Program-made: the position numbers and the translations under genes
The notes under the pieces: generated by a model
The model's input: the letters and a program-made list of their open reading frames with translations, nothing else
What the model was told of the DNA's origin: nothing
The model's database searches: none
Shown: piece after piece, positions 6,890 through 9,321 of the stretch
Layout of the letters: every line of letters begins with the position of its first letter
Numbering within the stretch: position 1 is the first letter of the stretch
NCBI GenBank assembly: GCA_003448685.1
Contig: DLXW01000080.1
Span: 5,293 to 14,613 of the forward strand
Origin: Cyanothece sp. UBA12306
Lineage (GTDB): Bacteria; Cyanobacteriota; Cyanobacteriia; Cyanobacteriales; Microcystaceae
Length of the DNA: 9,321 nt
Reading direction: 5' to 3'

Positions 6890-8044
6890 ATGCAACTCAC
6901 ACTCTTTAGCAAAATCGCAGTTTTAACAACCTTTACCTTTACTTCAATTATCCCTCATCTTCCTAGTCAAGCTTCCACCTTCGAGCAACTCGAAGTAGCA
7001 CAAGAAGAATTTATCGCTATTGCTAGACCCTATGGGGGTAATAAATACGATTTACTTGTTTTACGCCAAATTCCTGGTCAAAAACAGTGCTGGAGCGAAA
7101 ATAATAACACTCCCATCCAAGTAGAACCTCTACTCCTTAACTTTAACTTTACCGGAAGTTGTGAACGCAGTACAGATAGCAATGGCTATTCTATTCGTAT
7201 TGATGGCCAAGATTATGGCCTTGATTATCTACTAAGAATTGTTGAACGTAATGGAGAATTAGTCTTAATTGGAACTCATCGTACTGATGCACGTCAGCCA
7301 GAAATCCTAATTGGAAGTACGAAAGGGATGGAAAAAGGATTTCTCAAAATTAATCTTTATCCAGGTTGGAGATTTACTAAACGAGGTTATCAAGGTCGAA
7401 TGTTAAGTCATGTATATTTGACAGGAGATAGTACCGCCATGGAAAAATCAACGACCTTAATGGAAACTGCTCAATTAAGAGAAACTGCTCCCCAAAAACC
7501 CCTCCAAGAAATTACCTTTACTGCCAAAAATAATGCCAGAGATAATAGTAATACTGTTTCTCGGAAGTCTCCTTCTTTACCCTCATCTTCTAAACCCCTA
7601 TCTTCTCCAATTTTGCCTCCACCTCCCCAACCAAAATCATTGAATACTTCCGATAATTCCTCTGAAGCTCTACCCTCATTTTCTGATCTTCCTCCTCTAG
7701 CTCCTCCTCCTCAAAATAAGAATAATGCTGTTGTTCCACCACCCCAAGCAACAACTAGAGCTAATCAAACAAGGAGAAACCTTTCTCAGGTAGTCGGTTC
7801 TCTATCTAATCCTACTTCCTCTAATGTAGCTAAAATTTCTAACTCTAGGGGATATCGGGTGATGGTAGCAGCGAATAACCGCAACCAAAAAGCTCGCGTG
7901 CGATCGCTATATCCTGATGCCTTTCCCACCTCCTATAATGGACGCTCAATGTGGCAAGTTGGACTATTTAGCAGTAGAAATAATGCAGAAAAGGCCCATC
8001 AAAGCTTAAAAAATGCCGGATTGAGGGCTATTATTCTTCCTTAA
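6890..8044 (+). CDS. Secreted DUF3747 protein with C-terminal SPOR-like domain
   Basis: The 384-residue product starts with a Sec signal peptide: K8, a hydrophobic core at about 9-22, and S-Q-A as probable cleavage site after residue 28. Residues about 29-180 form the cyanobacteria-specific DUF3747 domain. This includes A-R-P-Y-G-G, a C-W-S pair with C67 and C91 as a likely disulfide, R-S-T-D-S-N-G-Y-S-I-R (93-103), the P-G-W-R-F-T-K-R block (158-165) and H-V-Y-L-T (174-178). Residues about 200-310 are a low-complexity Pro/Ser/Asn linker. The end (about 321-384) reads like a SPOR fold, with Y-R-V-M-V-A and M-W-Q-V-G-L-F-S-S followed by an A-x-x-A-x-x-x-L-K-x-A-G helix. SPOR domains bind denuded peptidoglycan, so a periplasmic, cell-wall-attached role is inferred; DUF3747 function is unknown. 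The ATG at 6890 has no clear ribosome binding site. The gene converges with gcvH. Confidence 0.82.
   Translation: MQLTLFSKIAVLTTFTFTSIIPHLPSQASTFEQLEVAQEEFIAIARPYGGNKYDLLVLRQIPGQKQCWSENNNTPIQVEPLLLNFNFTGSCERSTDSNGYSIRIDGQDYGLDYLLRIVERNGELVLIGTHRTDARQPEILIGSTKGMEKGFLKINLYPGWRFTKRGYQGRMLSHVYLTGDSTAMEKSTTLMETAQLRETAPQKPLQEITFTAKNNARDNSNTVSRKSPSLPSSSKPLSSPILPPPPQPKSLNTSDNSSEALPSFSDLPPLAPPPQNKNNAVVPPPQATTRANQTRRNLSQVVGSLSNPTSSNVAKISNSRGYRVMVAANNRNQKARVRSLYPDAFPTSYNGRSMWQVGLFSSRNNAEKAHQSLKNAGLRAIILP
7900..7907. repeat. HIP1 octamer GCGATCGC
   Basis: Third HIP1 copy, inside the SPOR-like part of the DUF3747 gene. No copy occurs in the GC-rich right end. Confidence 0.9.
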
Positions 8045-8116
8045 AAAAGAAGTTAAAAAGGGAAGAGGTTAGCATGGAAGTCAAAAACATTAACCCTATC
8101 CCCTACCCTCTATAAC

Positions 8117-8518
8117 CTATGGTTCCTCTTCCCCTTCTAATTGAGCTTGATATTCGCTAGCCGATAAAGTATCGTCCAATTCACCATCAAGATTACTAAC
8201 CCGAACTTTAATCAACCAACCATCCCCATAGGGATCTTCGGCAACTTTTTCAGGTTCTTCAATCATTTGTTCATTGCGATCAATCACAGTTCCTGATACC
8301 GGAGGATACAAGTCCTCTGCCGCTTTAACCGACTCAATTGCTCCAAAAGAATCCCCTACTTCTACGGCATCTCCGATTTCAGGCAATTCCAAGAAAACAA
8401 TATCACCAAGTTGTTCGATCGCATAGCCACTAATGCCAATGGTGGCAATTTCCCCATCTAAGCGCACATATTCGTGGGAATCCAAATACTGGAGATCATC
8501 AGGATATTCCAAATCCAT
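8117..8518 (-). CDS. gcvH: Glycine cleavage system H protein
   Basis: GcvH carries the aminomethyl group on a lipoyl-lysine arm between the P, T and L proteins of glycine decarboxylase, which in cyanobacteria also serves photorespiratory glycine. The 133-residue protein has normal family length. It shows the N-terminal H-E-Y-V-R block (15-19), [15 protein letters not shown] (28-42), and the lipoylation motif E-S-V-K-A-A-E-D-L (62-70) with the modified lysine at 65. A conserved P-V-S-G-T-V segment follows, and G-D-G-W-L-I-K lies near the C-terminus. The ATG at 8518 is preceded by GAGGATGTAAT, a good ribosome binding site. No other gcv gene is adjacent here. It converges with the DUF3747 gene, and the 72 bases between them hold only a weak imperfect stem. 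I see no glycine riboswitch upstream. Confidence 0.95.
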   Translation of the reverse strand: MDLEYPDDLQYLDSHEYVRLDGEIATIGISGYAIEQLGDIVFLELPEIGDAVEVGDSFGAIESVKAAEDLYPPVSGTVIDRNEQMIEEPEKVAEDPYGDGWLIKVRVSNLDGELDDTLSASEYQAQLEGEEEP

Positions 8519-8641
8519 ATTACATCCTCAAATTTTCAGCAAAAATAAGTTTATCATCGTCTTTGGTAAAGGAGATATTTTGATTTTAACCGAATGTCGG
8601 CTCGATTTATCCTAACGCGAGTCAACACTCATTGAATCAGA

Positions 8642-8676
8642 AATCTCCCGTTACAGCCTCAGCTTAACGGGAGATT
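8642..8676. repeat. Perfect 12-bp inverted repeat (hairpin)
   Basis: AATCTCCCGTTA (8642-8653) and TAACGGGAGATT (8665-8676) are perfect reverse complements around an 11-base loop. Within the loop AGC and GCT can extend the stem past one bulged C, leaving a CTCA tip. No T tract follows on either strand, so it is not a standard intrinsic terminator. It lies upstream of gcvH on one side and before the sbtA-side junction on the other. Confidence 0.75.
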
Positions 8677-8774
8677 GTCAATATGATTTAGTATAGTGCT
8701 ACGGGGTTTATTTGTTGGTCGAAGCTTGATCCCCATCTAATTATCTTAACGTATGGTATTTAAAAGGATTTCAT

Positions 8775-8834
8775 ATGACTTTTACTATAGCTGATGATTT
8801 GGTCGCTGGGCCAAGGGAGCCCAGGCAGACCTAA
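8775..8834 (+). other. Possible truncated 5' end of a plus-strand gene
   Basis: An ATG at 8775 follows AAAAGGA with a good 6-base spacing. The frame M-T-F-T-I-A-D-D-L-V-A-G starts naturally in AT-rich sequence, enters the GC-rich stretch at about 8801, and ends at a TAA at 8832 after 19 codons. This is what a gene start cut by a recombination or assembly junction would look like. I do not recognise the N-terminus, and a chance short frame is possible. Confidence 0.25.
8806..8824 (-). terminator. Hairpin downstream of sbtA without T tract
   Basis: CTGGGC (8806-8811) and GCCCAG (8819-8824) pair around a 7-base loop, 23 bases after the sbtA stop. On the sbtA strand the stem is followed by GCGACCAAATC rather than T residues. 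It may be a terminator whose T tract was lost at the junction. Confidence 0.3.
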
Positions 8835-8846
8835 ATCCATTGGGGA

Positions 8847-9311
8847 TCAGCTGCCCATCAGTGCCTGGGCGAGCGCGATGTACAGAGGTATTCCCAGGGC
8901 AAGTGCAACTGGCGTACCTACTGCTGTGGACGAGCCGATGTAGGCAGAGGGATTGGCTTTAGGAATACCTGCTCGTAAAGTAGGCGGCCCTGAGATATCT
9001 GAACTAGAGGCAGCAATAACAGCTAGGATCACTACACCGCCAAAGCTGAATCCTGTGACGTAGTGGGCAATCATGCCAAGACCGAAGGCAATGAACCCAT
9101 GGAGTAGCGGAGCCACAAAAGCATATACGGCGTACCACTGGGCTACCTTGCGTAGCTCACCGATTCTTGCAGTGGCCTCCATACCCATTACTATCATGAG
9201 GATCGAAAGCAGTCCGCGGAAAAGGGGAACATAGAAGCTTTCATAGACACTTTCAGGCCGGGTTAGCAAGCCAAGAGCGAGGCCGAGTAACAGTGCTGAT
9301 AGAGCATTCCT
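8847..9311 (-). CDS. sbtA: SbtA sodium-dependent bicarbonate transporter, C-terminal part, frame broken at the window edge
   Basis: SbtA is the inducible, high-affinity Na+/HCO3- symporter of the cyanobacterial CO2-concentrating mechanism, in the plasma membrane. The fragment shows the last membrane helices, L-L-T-R-P-E-S-V-Y, G-M-E-A, R-I-G-E-L-R-K-V-A-Q-W-Y and the hallmark A-S-S-S-D-I-S-G-P-P-T-L-R-A-G-I-P motif. It ends with a normal stop. It covers roughly 155 of about 370 residues. The TTG at 9269 is an internal leucine, not a start: SbtA-like sequence (A-L-S-A-L-L-L-G-L-A-L-G) continues upstream to about 9306. A TAG (9312-9314) then closes the frame, while another frame gives E-G-L, suggesting a frameshift. 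GC is about 57 %, far above the rest of the window. No sbtB follows. Identity is near certain. Whether it is a pseudogene, sequence error or chimera is open. Confidence 0.9.
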   Translation of the reverse strand, partial: RNALSALLLGLALGLLTRPESVYESFYVPLFRGLLSILMIVMGMEATARIGELRKVAQWYAVYAFVAPLLHGFIAFGLGMIAHYVTGFSFGGVVILAVIAASSSDISGPPTLRAGIPKANPSAYIGSSTAVGTPVALALGIPLYIALAQALMGS

Positions 9312-9321
9312 CTAGTCCCTC

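Larger units (their letters stand above)
8519..8846. other. 328-base intergenic stretch containing a hairpin and a compositional junction
   Basis: The left part should hold the gcvH promoter, but no convincing -35/-10 pair stands out. A long hairpin sits at 8642-8676. A possible plus-strand promoter (TTGGTC, 17 bases, TAATTA, 8716-8744) precedes an AAAAGGA site and an ATG at 8775. From about 8801 the sequence becomes GC-rich and leads into the sbtA fragment. No sbtB-like or other complete gene is present on either strand. Confidence 0.6.

Noticed and set aside
8060..8102. Imperfect stem between DUF3747 and gcvH as bidirectional terminator
   Set aside because: Only 4 and 5 strict pairs separated by mismatches, a 19-base loop and no T tract on either side.
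8433..8615. Plus-strand 60-residue frame
   Set aside because: Overlaps the gcvH start on the opposite strand and lacks a ribosome binding site and recognisable motifs.
8519..8641. Glycine riboswitch upstream of gcvH
   Set aside because: No conserved glycine aptamer segments are visible and the leader is short and AT-rich.
8750..8846. sbtB expected downstream of sbtA
   Set aside because: The minus-strand frame from an ATG at 8840 is short and shows no PII-like sequence; sbtB is not in the window.
8727..8849. 9-bp inverted pair TGATCCCCA (8727-8735) and TGGGGATCA (8841-8849) flanking the GC junction
   Set aside because: A 9-bp pair is expected by chance in a few per cent of windows this size, and one copy includes the sbtA stop codon; no target-site duplication or transposase supports an element.

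Overview
The window is cyanobacterial. It carries a cyanobacterial-type DpsA, an acyl-ACP synthetase of the Aas type, a DUF3747 secreted protein, the C-terminal part of the bicarbonate transporter SbtA, and three copies of the HIP1 octamer GCGATCGC (1308, 4055, 7900). By eye, positions 1-8800 are AT-rich, with sample lines from about 30 to 45 % GC, which suits an AT-rich unicellular genus of the Crocosphaera/Cyanothece kind. That placement is inference.

Left part (1-1194): a small conserved gene runs off the left edge on the minus strand and is divergent from dpsA. The 360-base region between them holds a tandem TGAGAATWATT repeat resembling Fur/PerR-type sites, a good promoter for dpsA, and a roughly 165-base dpsA leader with mutually exclusive pairings. 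dpsA ends at a strong intrinsic terminator built from a 10-bp stem.

Middle (1197-6665, all minus strand): in transcription order these are a DUF47/PhoU-like protein and a PiT-family anion transporter (a two-gene phosphate-type unit 20 bases apart), then aas, an M48 metallopeptidase, and a MocA-like nucleotidyltransferase. The last gene starts at a TTG only two bases after the peptidase stop. The PhoU-like start is better placed at the ATG at 6665, because a promoter just upstream would put the transcript start on top of the TTG at 6689.

Right part (6890-8518): a secreted DUF3747 protein with a proline-rich linker and a SPOR-like C-terminus converges with gcvH, the glycine cleavage H protein.

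Right end (about 8801-9321): base composition jumps to about 57 % GC and the rest is a partial sbtA on the minus strand. Its reading frame appears broken three to four codons from the window edge. No sbtB is seen. The sharp junction interrupts what could be the start of a plus-strand gene at 8775. The simplest reading is a chimeric contig end or a recent insertion.

I found no CRISPR array, tRNA, rRNA, insertion sequence or defence system. Most of the window is ordinary housekeeping. The best leads are the compositional junction with the broken sbtA, the structured dpsA leader and the three-histidine Dps centre.
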